A stretch of 64,000 bases of DNA from Aphanomyces cochlioides (lineage: Eukaryota > Oomycota > Saprolegniomycetes > Saprolegniales > Verrucalvaceae): NCBI GenBank assembly GCA_019828595.1, contig JAHQRK010000007.1, forward strand, positions 186,001 to 250,000. The letters run 5' to 3'. Every line of letters starts with the position of its first letter. Position 1 is the stretch's first letter. Shown piece by piece: positions 43,007-53,040 of the stretch. The position numbers were made by a program, and so were the translations under genes. The notes under the pieces are model-generated. The model did no database searches, had not been told where the DNA came from, and saw only the letters and a program-made list of their open reading frames with translations.

Positions 43007-45967
43007 CCGCATCCTGAGGTATGTGTCTCTTGAGCTTCCCGTGTAGATGACGGGATGGATGTCCCAGTCATCGGGCAGTTCGAGCTCGTAGTCCACTGGA
43101 CTAATAACGTTTCGAATAGGGAATGGCCCCAACCAAGGGCAGCGAAGCTTCGAAGGGCCGCTAGGTCCTTTCACGACCTACCGATGCACGTAGACTAGGT
43201 CGTTAACCGAATACACATTTGTATTTCCTCGGTTGTGTTTGTTGGCCTGACGGGCCTGTTTCGCTTGAGCACTGGCGATGTTCTCCCGTAGGCGCAGTAA
43301 CAATGATTCGCGCGACGACGCGAAATGTTCGACAGCAGCGGCTGTACGCCGCGGAACGTCATCGGAGATTCCTCCCACACTTAAAACAGGACGGTTCACG
43401 TCCGTGGGAAGCCGCGGGTGCTTCAAATGCACCGCGTAGAAGGGCGTAAAGCCCATTGACGCATGAACAGACGTGTTGTATGCAAAACACGCTGTTGGCA
43501 ACATGGAACTCTATGTTTTCGGCCTAGACAAGGCATAGCTTCGAAGGATGTCTTCGAGAACGCGATTCGCGCGTTCGGTCTGACCATCAGACTCAGGATG
43601 GTCCGAGCTGGACATGTTTAACGTCGTCCCGCAGAGCGCGAACAGCGCTCGCCAAAAATGGGACGTAAACCGAGGGTCTCGATCCGAGACGATACTGGAC
43701 GGGAGTCCAAAATGACAATAGACGTTGTCAAAGAAAAGGCGAGCTGACTGCTCCGCCGTGACGGATGCCTTAACAGGCAGCGCGATCAGGTACTTGGATG
43801 CGCGATCGACAAGGGTGAAGATACCCGTATTGCCCGACTTATCGGCGGGCAAGCCAAAGATAAAGTCCATGCTCACGGACTCCCATAGTTCGAGTGGAAC
43901 GTCCAAACTCTGGAGCGGAGCTTGCGAGTGTGGGGCGGCCTTAACGGCCTGACAGACACCACACGATGCGACAAAGCGCGCCACCGCCTTGTATAGGCGT
44001 GGCCACCAGAAGGAGCGAGCGACAGACAAGTATGTCTTTTCGCGACCGAAATGGCCGGCGCTCGGAGTGTCATGGAATTCGCGGATGATCTCCGCACGAA
44101 GAGCCGGGTCACACGGCACAGCCACTCTCGGGGCGTCCCCCGGGGTGACCGCGTACCACAACAGGTCGTCGTGGAAGGTGAAACGTCCGATCTGGACTAC
44201 CTTGGTGGAGAGTGATTTGCAAGCGGTAATGGCATCAATCGTCCAGCGAAGTGCGGGATCGAGGCTATACGATCCTCGAATGCGATCAAACAAGTCCGAA
44301 CGGACTTCGGATAGGGCAGACAGACAGGGAGATTCCTCCTCCGCTGGACGGCGCGACAGCGCGTCTGCAATGACGTTGGTACGACCTGGTTTGTACTCAA
44401 CAGTCATGTTGTATTCCGCGAAAAACGCGAGCCACCTGGCCATCCGGTCAGAGATGTGCGGCGAGTTCACAGCAGTCCGCAAGGACGCGTGATCCGTGTA
44501 TACCGTAAACGGCTTCGAGCCGAGAAGGTAGATGCGGAATTTGACCAAGGCGTATTTCATCGCCAGTAATTCTAGGTCATGGACCGGATAGTTGCGCTCA
44601 GCAGCGCGCAGCTGCCGTGACTGATAGGAGACGGGTCGGTCACGACCCTCGTCATCCTTTTGCATGAGGCAGCAACCTATTGCTCGCACAGATGCATCAC
44701 AGACGACCGAGAATGGTCGATTGAAGTCAGGCAACGCCAGGATCGGCGCTTGCGTGAGGCTGGCTTTGATGCCGTCAAAAGCCTCTTGACATTCTTGTGT
44801 CCTGTCCCACTGGACATCCTTCATGAGTAGCCGCGTCAGCGGCGTTGCGATGTCGGCAAAGTTCTTCGAAAACTTGTGCAGGTAGGTCGCAAGACCAAGC
44901 CAGCTGCGGAGCTCTGTCGCAGTGGCCGGGACAGGCCAAGTTGTGATCGTGATGACTTTGGCCGGGTCTGGCCGACATCCATTGATACCAACGTACTCCC
45001 CGAGTACGGGTATTTCTTCAACACCGAACATACACTTCTGTAAGTTGGCATACAATCCTGCGTCTCGCAGCGTCTGAAAGACCTGCCGCAGGTGTCCAAA
45101 ATGGACTTGCACGTCGGTGCGATTCTTGTCTGCACGGCTGTGCACGTATATGTCGTCGAAGTACGACGGCGCAAAGTCGCGCAGTGGGCGCAACTTTTGC
45201 GTGACCATTCGTTTGAAGGTCGCTGGGGCATTAGCGATCCCTTGTGGCATCACCAGCCACTCCCACAGCATGCCCGATGGCGTCGAGACAGCTGTCTTGG
45301 GAATGTCACATGCGCGCATGAGGATTTGATAGAATCCATCGCGCAGATCGATCGTTGAAAAGATCGTCGAGCCACCCATGCTGTCAATAATGACATCTTT
45401 CCTGGGAATCGGCGTTTGCGCCGGGATGGTGGCTGCGTTCAGCTTGTTCTAAGCATGAACGATTCGCCAAGAGCCGCTAGGCTTCTTGACGCAGAAGGTC
45501 GGACTCGAGTGTGGCGACGTACTCTCCCATACGTGCCCCGCCTTCTTGCGTGCGGCGAAGAATGAGTCGATGAACTCGACTTGCTCACGTGGTAGTGGCC
45601 ACTGTCGAGTGACACGCCACTTTGTCTCTGGCGTCAAGTCAATCTCATGACGCACGCCCTTGTCCTTGGGCAGTCTCGCGGGAACTTCCTCCGGGAAGAT
45701 ATCCTCGTATTCCTTCACGAGGGGGTAAAACGGGCTCGTTCGGAGCCTATCCCAGACGCGAGAGTGTGCTGGCGGTGTCTCGCCAGCTACGTCCGGATCC
45801 TCCGCGGACGTCGTATAGAGGTCAATCTCATCGACACTCTGTATCACTGCGATACTGGTGATGCGCTGGGAGCGCAGAGCACTTCTAAACTCGGCAAAGC
45901 TCATCTCTTCGAGCTTGCATATTTCTTCAGCTGTCTTCGGCAGCTCAGTCAAGTTGCAATGCGACAA
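42893..45967 (-). pseudogene. Gypsy pol: RT, RNase H, integrase, with three TAG stops
   Basis: One continuous frame of about 1,000 codons broken only by TAG at 45451-45449, 43513-43511 and 43180-43178. RT shows TPHSSPTFCVKKPSGSWRIV, FSTIDLRDGFYQILM, MPQGIANAPATFKRM and the catalytic box SYFDDIYVHS. RNase H shows SVVCDASVRAIGCCLMQ, DLELLAMKYALVKFR and YTDHASLR. Integrase shows the HHCC finger (AGHFGREKTYLSVARSFWWP, SCGVC), the DDE core (VSMDFIFGLP, SIVSDRDPRFTSHFW, SDHPESDGQTERANRVLED) and a C-terminal SH3-like block (WLGPFPIRNVIS, DIHPVIYTG). Apart from the stops all catalytic residues are kept, suggesting recent inactivation. Confidence 0.9.
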
Positions 45968-46000
45968 AATGACATCTTCAACAAAGACAAAATGACATCT

Positions 46001-46735
46001 TCAGCGCCCAGACACGGGCAGCGTCGGCATAGGACTGCGCTCCAACGCATCCTCTTCAACAATCACGTCTCCGTGCACTCGGTCTGTCGGTGCACTCGCG
46101 AAGGAGACTTTAAGCCCGGTCCGTTGGGCATTACTCTTGTACACTGGCAACCCAGTCCGTCGGGTGTTTGCCCAAGTGTTGTTGAAGGCCTGACGGCCGA
46201 TATCTTCCTTGGAAGACATAGGACCGCCCTGGCGTGTCGACTTTCCCGTAGCCGGGAGCTGACGCAGCGTAGCTAACTGCTCATCACCATCTGGCGAGGG
46301 GATGGGCTCATTACTCTCCATGCCCATATGGCTTTTGAGAAAGTCGGGGCCGACCTCATGGATGGTCTTGGCCCGCCAGTTTATGCAGGGCTGGTGTTTC
46401 TCCAACCAGCCCATGCCTAGGATGAGATCCCAGCGCTCATCTAGGTCTATAACGAAGTAGTCTTCCAGACTACTGAACGTGCCAACCTGTGTTAACAGGC
46501 GCACTGATCTCTTGGGTGCGGTCACTACCGACCCATCACCCAACTTGACACGCACAGTCTCAGTCAGAGACGTGCCACTGTCGACCTCGGCATAGAGGCT
46601 CGCATTCTCTTCGAGTGTCTGTCGACGGGCAAAATTCTTCGACGCTCCACAGTCGATTAAGATCGGAGCTTTCGGTTGAAGCCCTCCACGGGCATCTCTA
46701 CATGCAGCATCGTAGTATGCTGTCCCAGTTGACAC
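46001..46735 (-). pseudogene. Gypsy aspartic protease region
   Basis: Contains PILIDCGASKNFARRQTLEE, with Asp-Cys-Gly-Ala-Ser where active enzymes have Asp-Ser/Thr-Gly-Ala, then VRVKLGDGSVV and DLILGMGWLEKHQPCINWRA, the flap and ILG-type core of retropepsins. The segment upstream (QHTTMLHVEMPVEGFNRK) is in another frame, so a frameshift near 46,675 splits the domain. At the 3' end a 23-bp tandem duplication (45963-46003) places a TGA (46003-46001) before the RT frame. Confidence 0.8.
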
Positions 46736-46829
46736 AGTAATGTGTCAGAGGCTAGGTTCTGACGAACAGGCGGTATGCCGGAACGCTCTTCATCAGAGCC
46801 TAGAGTTGTCCCAGTAGGCGCGGGGCGAC

Positions 46830-47969
46830 CTACTGGGAGTTCTCTTTCCCCTGGCGATGGCCGTAGCCACGCCCACGCCCACGATAGGCGCCACCGCGCG
46901 AGCGGTGTGGGGAGTAATTCGGGTTCTTCCTCGCCTGTGAAGGCTGAGGGCATTTTCTTGCGAAGTGACCAGTCTGGCCACAATTGAAACAGCGGCGCTC
47001 TTCACCAGAGGTCGCTTCCATGCGCGAGATCTCCATGTCGGCTGAGACATCGGGAGATCCGCCGGAAGAGCGCGCCAAGCCGCGCGAATGTTCCGTGTTC
47101 AGCGCGATGCTGATTGCCTCATTGAACCTCTGAGGCTGCAAGCGGATAAGCTCGTCACGAGCTGGGCCTTGATTCAGGCCGTACATAAAGACCGAGACTC
47201 GACCGATCTCGTCGATCTTGTAGGAGTTCTCGAAGGACCCGAGGATGGAACGAAGTTCGTTCACAAACTCCTGAATAGTCCCCTTGCCTTGTTTGGCTTG
47301 GTTGAACTTTGCGCGATAGCGCATTTCGACGTTCAAGTGAACGTACTGCTCCTTGAGTTGTTCAACCAAGGATTCGAACGTGGGAAAAGCCTCGTCGTCC
47401 AACATGTGAAGGTTGTAAGCCCTATCTCGGGCTCGTCCTTGCAAGTTGGATAGCGCGAAAGCAACGCGCAGTGTCTCGTTCGTTACGAGCTGGGCGCGAA
47501 GGGCGAGTTTCACTTCGGAAACCCAGCGGAACAGGTGCTCGTCCGCGGCGCCGCCACATTTTGACACTTCGAGCTTCAGAGGTCGGTCACGCGACACTCT
47601 AGTGTCGATGAAGATGTCGTCAATTCCCGGTGAGGGGTTTTCGGATTGTCTGGCTTGGTCAGCCAGGTCCCTGTTGGACTCTTCAAGGCTGGCGATCTTT
47701 GCCGTGGCCTTCAACAGGTCTGCTTCGTAGAGCAACGCTGCCTCTTCTTGAGTCCGTTGCGCAGCGGCATGGGCCGCTGACTGCGCGGTTGCTTCGCCAT
47801 GCAGGCGGAAGCTCTCAATGACCATGATCTGGTCTTGAGGGTTCACCCCACTGAACAATCCCCGAACGATGTTCTCGGGTATCAAGCGAAGCAGCTCGGT
47901 CAGAGTAGCTTGCTGTTCGGGTGAGAAGTGGGAAACGTCGATTGTCGACGTCGCGGGCGCAGCGTCCAT
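46830..47969 (-). CDS. Gypsy Gag polyprotein with zinc knuckle
   Basis: 379 aa from ATG 47969, uninterrupted. A helical N-terminus (QQATLTELLRLIPENIVRGL) and coiled segment are followed by the capsid-like core (LRVAFALSNLQGRARDRAYN, IQEFVNELRSILGSFENS, RVSVFMYGLNQGPARDELI). A CCHC knuckle comes next (CFNCGQTGHFARKC, C-x2-C-x4-H-x4-C), then an Arg/Gly-rich tail (RGGAYRGRGRGYGHRQG) for RNA binding. The stop at 46832-46830 is followed by an open frame in the -1 register leading into protease, so gag-pol may be expressed by -1 frameshifting; a G-GGG-AAA run lies at 46851-46845. Gag alone could still be made by this copy. Confidence 0.88.
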   Translation of the reverse strand: MDAAPATSTIDVSHFSPEQQATLTELLRLIPENIVRGLFSGVNPQDQIMVIESFRLHGEATAQSAAHAAAQRTQEEAALLYEADLLKATAKIASLEESNRDLADQARQSENPSPGIDDIFIDTRVSRDRPLKLEVSKCGGAADEHLFRWVSEVKLALRAQLVTNETLRVAFALSNLQGRARDRAYNLHMLDDEAFPTFESLVEQLKEQYVHLNVEMRYRAKFNQAKQGKGTIQEFVNELRSILGSFENSYKIDEIGRVSVFMYGLNQGPARDELIRLQPQRFNEAISIALNTEHSRGLARSSGGSPDVSADMEISRMEATSGEERRCFNCGQTGHFARKCPQPSQARKNPNYSPHRSRGGAYRGRGRGYGHRQGKENSQ

Positions 47970-48015
47970 GGTCCTGGACGAACTAGAGTGCTACCAGGTG
48001 TAACCGGGCGCAGAG

Positions 48016-48261
48016 GATATCAGGCGCGTGTGAACTGCGACTGAAGTGTAAGAGTGAATTAAAATTAAAGCAACCTAAGTCTTGTTCCTATCTTGTTTCT
48101 AGTTCGCTATCGCACAGCCTCGCTAGAAGCTTCAACTTCTGTGGCCTCCCAAGGCCAGTCGTTCACACAGCAGAGCGCGGGGAACCGCTACTTCAGGGCG
48201 CCAGGTCTGTTTACAGACCGCCCCTTCATCTTATGTACCTGCCAGACATGGCATGGTTACA
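48016..48261 (-). repeat. 5' LTR, 246 bp
   Basis: Direct repeat of 41371-41586 with an extra 30 bp (48217-48246). Its inner end has lost the TG/CA terminus (GA at 48016-48017). The outer end CA is followed by the target duplication CGAAG at 48262. Confidence 0.9.
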
Positions 48262-49275
48262 CGAAGCATCGAGGCAGCATCTCAACAACATCACGAAAAT
48301 CGAGACTGACCAAGGGCCACCGCTTCACGGCGGCGTTTACCCGTTTGGCCATCTTACGCAACGCGGCGTTGATGAAATGGCCGAGAAAGGCGGCGAGTTT
48401 CGACGCCAATACGCTCCATTTTTGAATGTCTGCGATCCCCATGACCAAATCTACGTCTGCTCGACGAACATTCGTCGCACAATTTTGTCGGCTCAAAGTT
48501 TGCTTTGGGGTTTGTTTCCAGAGGATGCCACCGTTGAGAAACGTTTGGTAATCCATGCCTTGGAAGTCAAACATTTTACGCCAATCCATTCGTCGAAGGA
48601 GTATCAACATGGCGCAGCAGCTCTCAAAGAGCTCGCCATGAAAACGAACCCAACTTTGCAGAATTCGAAGCCAACATGAAGCACGTTATCGGAATACCCG
48701 AAGAGGAAGAGATCTCTTGGCTTGAAGGTTGGTTGGTAGTACGATGCATGTGCTCAAACTCCCTTGTGCGCGAGGTGCTTGAATGTCGACGGATTCACAA
48801 TTTGGCTCTTCCCGAAGGCCTTACCGAGGAGCTATACGAAGACTTCACCAAATTTTGCGGTTGGGTGTGGTTCACATTCTACAGTGAGCCATCGCTTGGG
48901 CAACCGGGCTTTAGATTCGCCATGGAGCGCTTCCAGGAGCTGATGAGAAATGCCGTTGAGGTACATTTGGACAAAATCAGGCACCAATAGTCATATTGCG
49001 CGTAGAAAGCCCCTGAACTTCGTCTGACTTTGATATCCGCGCATGACAATTCGTTGGTGGCCTTGCTGAGGTTGCTTCAACTCCATCATTCGATTCAAAG
49101 CCTCACGCCGCCGCCTTACGGCTCCATGCTCGTCTTCGAGATCTACCTAGACAAAGACACGTCAACTCACCACGTGGCTGTGCGCTGGGACGGAAAGCCA
49201 TTGCGTTTCCCCGGCCAAACCTCGGAGACTGTCCCTTTCAGTTCGATCTTCAATCAAAAAGATTTATCCGGATAA

Positions 49276-49347
49276 TACTATTCATCCGGATAGCTTGTGT
49301 CCGGATACGATGTAATCGTAGACTTTTTATCCGGAAGTCTTTTTTTG
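49276..49347 (+). promoter_or_regulatory. Cluster of ATCCGGAT-type sites upstream of the RS gene
   Basis: Four CCGGA-centred sites within 65 bp: ATCCGGAT at about 49267 and 49283, TCCGGATA at about 49300, TATCCGGA at about 49329. The first overlaps the end of the phosphatase remnant. A similar cluster precedes the F-box gene at 54.0 kb. A transcription-factor site is the simplest reading. Confidence 0.35.
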
Positions 49348-51288
49348 ATGATGCCAGTGGACTTGTGGATGCCGCCTGGAATGGAGAAACGAGTGACTTT
49401 GGGTGATCTGGCTGCCATGGAGACCGAGAAGCTCGGCCAGGACAATCGCTCGGGTGATGGCGGACGCAGACCAAGCTATCAGAAGCCGGAATCGTCAGAT
49501 CGTCGACCGAATGACGCGCCACGCCACAGTCCTCACGAACGCAGTCGGTCTCGAGGACGGGAGAACAATAACAAAGCGAATTCAGACGAACGAGGTACAT
49601 CTCGGAGGCAAAGATCACGTGAACGATCGCAAGGACGACCTCAGCAACCAGATCGAGGTCAAGATAGAGGACAACGATCTCCACGACGCCAAGACGACAG
49701 ACGCGATGCTCGATCTAATCGCCCGACGAATCCACCGCAACGGTCTGAAGGTGACAAAAATCGCGACAATCAACGTGGCGACTCTGCGAGAGATCGTTCA
49801 AGGGGCCGATCACCAAGAAGACAGAACGATTTGCGCAGAGAAAGGAGTCGTTCGAGGCAACGATCACCACAACGACATCAAAATAACAATGAGTCATCAC
49901 GGAACCGAGGTTCAAGTCCTCGACGACGTGAAGCTTCTCCTCGTTCGCGAAATCAAACAGGTCCTTCACGCCAACAGAAATCTCCACGGGATAGAAATGA
50001 AACAAGCCCACCTCGACGACGTGACGCAAGCCCAAGGTCTCGTAATCAGTCAAGTCCACCTCGTCGTCAGCTGTCACCATCTCGAGCTCAAAATCGACCA
50101 AGTTCTCCGCGGCGTCAAGCATCTCCATCTCGGTGGCAGGGACCTTCGCCTCGTTCACGGGACGATGCCACCACCCGTCGACGACAAGACTCCCCCCCTC
50201 GGTCTAGGAATCGTCCCAGCCCACCTCGACGGGAAAGATCCTCGTCTCGCTCGCGCGACCAAGCAAGGTCGCCTCACCGTCAAGGCTCTTCACCTCGGTC
50301 AAGAAACAAAGCAAGTCCACCTCGAAGGGAGGGATCTCCTCAACAAACTCGTCGCCAAAGCAGTCCACCTCGAGGACAAGATCCTTCACCTCGGTCTCGA
50401 AATGAAGATAGCCCTCGCCGACGACATGAGTCTTCACCACCACGGTCTCGCCATCAAGCAAGTCCACTTCGGGGACAGGAATCTCCATCTCGATCTCGAA
50501 ACAATGAGAACAATTCTCGACGTCCAAAATCTTCAAGTCCTTCTCGACAACAAGGCTCCAGCCCTCGACGTCGTCAAGAGTCCAGTCCACCAAGTCGCCA
50601 GGGTTCACCTCCTCGACTTCGAAGATCAAACAGTCCCCCGCGACATCAACGGGACAAGAACTCGCCGAGGAATAGTCGACAGCCAAGCCCTCGAGGAGGG
50701 CCACGAGACCGACGGAGTCCTCGTCGAGACGTGCCTCGTTCAAGTCCGACGGACGAAACCAAAGGAAAGGACGCACCTCAACAACCACACAAGAGCTATG
50801 GCAAGTCAAGGCGCGATCAAAGTAATGAAAGACACCCAACAGACACTCGAGAGGGTGATTCTTCTCGTCGCAAAGACGACAAAAATGGCGACAGCCGCGC
50901 AGACGACGTGAAGAGCGAATCGAAACCAACAAAGTCAAGCGACTCTCAAGAGAAGAAGCATTCCCGGGACGCTTCCAAGGAGAAAACGTCGCCCAAGGCC
51001 AAGAAAGCCAAGGCCGAGAAGAAGCGACCAGTGTATGCCGACCCAAAGGTCGAAGCGTGGGCTCAATCGTGGAGCAACGTTTGGGAAAAGCACCGTAACG
51101 CCAATCGTCTCGAGACGAAATGCTTGGCGTACCATGCCGATGTCGACATTGCGTCGTACATGGTCGACTTGGCACAGCTGGAGCTCACGTGGATAGCTCA
51201 ACGCATTCAAACCCAGGAGAATCGTCTCCAGCAGTGGGAACGCGACGGCTATCTCGACCCAAACATTGACATGGACGAAGAGTCGTAA
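49348..51288 (+). CDS. Large RS-repeat protein, probable splicing-related factor
   Basis: Single exon of 646 aa from ATG 49348 (tandem ATG at 49351). Residues 1-40 (LWMPPGMEKRVTLGDLAAME) are ordered. Residues 50-480 are dominated by SPRR, RSRN and RDR repeats (SSPPRRQLSPSRAQNRPSSP type), a very long RS domain of the SRm160/SRRM kind. A Lys/Glu-rich charged zone follows. The last 90 residues are ordered and look conserved (DPKVEAWAQSWSNVWEKHRN, DIASYMVDLAQLELTWIAQR). No RRM or PWI domain is seen. RS domains of this size usually sit in nuclear speckles and bridge splicing factors. Because RS codons are repetitive, long but meaningless ORFs also appear in the +1 frame and antisense. Confidence 0.85.
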   Translation: MMPVDLWMPPGMEKRVTLGDLAAMETEKLGQDNRSGDGGRRPSYQKPESSDRRPNDAPRHSPHERSRSRGRENNNKANSDERGTSRRQRSRERSQGRPQQPDRGQDRGQRSPRRQDDRRDARSNRPTNPPQRSEGDKNRDNQRGDSARDRSRGRSPRRQNDLRRERSRSRQRSPQRHQNNNESSRNRGSSPRRREASPRSRNQTGPSRQQKSPRDRNETSPPRRRDASPRSRNQSSPPRRQLSPSRAQNRPSSPRRQASPSRWQGPSPRSRDDATTRRRQDSPPRSRNRPSPPRRERSSSRSRDQARSPHRQGSSPRSRNKASPPRREGSPQQTRRQSSPPRGQDPSPRSRNEDSPRRRHESSPPRSRHQASPLRGQESPSRSRNNENNSRRPKSSSPSRQQGSSPRRRQESSPPSRQGSPPRLRRSNSPPRHQRDKNSPRNSRQPSPRGGPRDRRSPRRDVPRSSPTDETKGKDAPQQPHKSYGKSRRDQSNERHPTDTREGDSSRRKDDKNGDSRADDVKSESKPTKSSDSQEKKHSRDASKEKTSPKAKKAKAEKKRPVYADPKVEAWAQSWSNVWEKHRNANRLETKCLAYHADVDIASYMVDLAQLELTWIAQRIQTQENRLQQWERDGYLDPNIDMDEES

Positions 51289-51368
51289 CTGAACTTGTAA
51301 TAACGAACCTTTTGAACCGACGCTTGGTTGGCTCTCACGTGCCGGTGGTTGCTCCAACGTTGTCCAAG

Positions 51369-53022
51369 ATGACGGTGACAAAGGCGTCCATCACGTCGCT
51401 GTCCAAGAAAGACGACGACGACGATCATGACGACATCAACGGTGGCGGTGACAGCACTGCCGCAACGCCATGCGGTGTCTTTTGCAACTTGACCAACTCG
51501 ATCGTCGGGGCGGGCGTGATTAGCATTCCTCACGCCATGGCTCAGGGCGGCTTTCTGCCCATCTGCGGTCTCCTCGTGCTTTGTGCCTTCATCACGCTCT
51601 ACGCCATGAACACGATCGTGCGGCTGGGAAGCTATCATCATGTCGATTCGTTTGAAGACCTTGCTCAAGTCGCGTTTGGTATCAAGGGCTACCTCGCTGT
51701 GTGCTTCTTCCAGCTCACATTCTCATTCGGAGCGAATTGTTCCTACTTGGTCGTCATTGCCGACACGATTCCTGTCGTCATCGGTAGAGCAAGTCCTCCT
51801 TGGAGCTATCTGACGCTTGGAATACTTGTAGGTCGTCTCTGGAACATGCACTTTGCCAGAGGTGAACCTGTGCCTTCTAGCCATACGCCTTGGTACATTG
51901 TCCTGCTCACGGATCGAGCTTGCTGCGTCGAGTTAGTGGTGAGCTGCTCCTCGCCGTCGGTCTCTTTAACAGCGTCGTTGACTAGGTTGTGTGTATCTTG
52001 TTGCCCATTTGCATCCATCGCAGCTTTGGCAGCTTGGAGAAGTTTGCCGGGTTGTCTATCTTGAGTGTGTCGTTTTGCAGTCTTGTCATCCTGTACAAGT
52101 GGATCCGCAGCTTCACTGGCAGCAGTAGCAGTCGTAGCTACGACGTGGACCATGACTTTGTCTATGATTTCATTGCGATTCATCCCCAGGGGATATTCCC
52201 CGCACTTGGATCGATTGCCTTTGCCTACGTCTGTCAACACCAAACGTATTTGGTCTACAATTCGATGGCGTCGACGAAATGCCCACGTGCCTTTGGTCGC
52301 ATCTCGCGTCTTGGCGTTGCATTTGCCGCCACTTTGATCTTCACGCTCAGTGTTCCTGGCTATTGCCTCTTCCGCAGCGCCACTCGCAGCGACATCTTCC
52401 TCAACTTCACCGATCTCTCGTACGTTTTCTCCCCGTCAGCAGCTTGATCGAGACCATGAACTTAGAGACAAGCTTATTCAAACGTGCCGCCTCATGACAG
52501 GGTTCAACATGGTCCTCACGTATCCCCAAGAAGTAAATCATCTCTGTCTACCATTAGCTCATTCTCTTCTAGTTTATGGTTGCAAGGCATACGCTCCAGA
52601 GCTTGTTGACGCACTGGCGGCGATCCAAGAAGCAACAGCGTGAAGTAGATGTTCTCTTTCGTGAGCAATCCAAGCCCTTCCAAGTAAGTCACAGCGACGT
52701 CCGTCCAGCAGACTCGACGCCGCTGCATGTCGGCCTGACTCTGTTGCTCTTGGGATCCACACTGTTGATCTCCATGGTGGATCACCATCTTGGTGACATT
52801 ACAAGCCTCACGGGATCCTTCAGCGCCGTCGCGTTGACGTTTGTGTTACCAGCTGCTTGTCATCTCAAGCTCGGCGTGCCTTCCAAGCTCTACTCGCCGT
52901 GGCAGGACGCGGTTGTTCCTTGGTGTACCATTATCTTCGGCACGGTTGTCTTCTTTGTGAGCACGTCGACGAGCGTGTATGCGATTCACATGCGCGTTAT
53001 GAATGCCACAGCAATCCCATAA
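51369..53022 (+). CDS. Amino acid transporter, AAAP/SLC38 type
   Basis: Starts at ATG 51369. The first exon shows the family signature NLTNSIVGAGVISIPHAMAQ and GGFLPICGLLVLCAFITLYA, then CSYLVVIADTIPVVIG. Later exons carry LLPICIHRSFGSLEKFAGLS, ILYKWIRSF, FPALGSIAFAYVCQHQTYLV, FAATLIFTLSVPGYCLF, LTYPQE and three more membrane helices to IHMRVMNATAIP. An intron 52534-52572 (gtaaatcat to cttctag) is clear. Splicing at 51,829-51,988 (probable 47-bp intron ending gactag) and near 52,425-52,445 is not resolved, and a small frameshift there cannot be excluded. About 11 membrane helices in total; likely proton- or sodium-coupled amino acid uptake or vacuolar export. It converges on the F-box gene 18 bp away. 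Confidence 0.82.
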
Positions 53023-53040
53023 CCATAAAGAAATAAATTA

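Larger units (their letters stand above)
41371..48261 (-). mobile_element. Ty3/gypsy LTR retrotransposon inserted in a phosphatase gene
   Basis: Full-length 6.9-kb element read leftwards: 5' LTR 48016-48261, gag, protease, RT/RNase H/integrase, an extra gene on the opposite strand, polypurine tract (minus-strand GTGTGGGAGGA, 41587-41597) and 3' LTR 41371-41586. The 5-bp target duplication CGAAG flanks it at 41366-41370 and 48262-48266. Domain order RT-RNase H-integrase places it in Ty3/gypsy (Metaviridae). Pol carries three in-frame TAG stops and the protease a frameshift, so this copy is defective. A candidate primer-binding site, minus-strand TGGTAGCACTCTAG (47985-47998), is shared with the element at 1.5 kb, but lies a little inside the LTR edge. 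Confidence 0.92.
41232..49275 (+). pseudogene. Second histidine acid phosphatase, split by a gypsy element
   Basis: Exon 1 starts at ATG 41232 (ELIHVLAMFRHGDRSP) and stops after KQQLASE at 41370. The coding sequence resumes at 48267 with SRQHLNNITKIETDQGPP, exactly where the intact paralogue continues. Both GT-AG introns of the paralogue have counterparts. The last (48961-49005) is intact and leads to the SAHDNS motif and the end at 49275. The earlier intron has lost its AG (about 48,770 reads TTG where the paralogue has TAG), and a one-base shift occurs near 48,650. So besides the 6.9-kb insertion there are two further defects. Sequence is still close to the active copy, which points to recent loss. 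Confidence 0.85.

Noticed and set aside
50204..51175. 323-codon minus-strand ORF under the RS-rich gene
   Set aside because: It mirrors repetitive RS codons and has no domain. The plus strand has an ordered, conserved-looking C-terminus.
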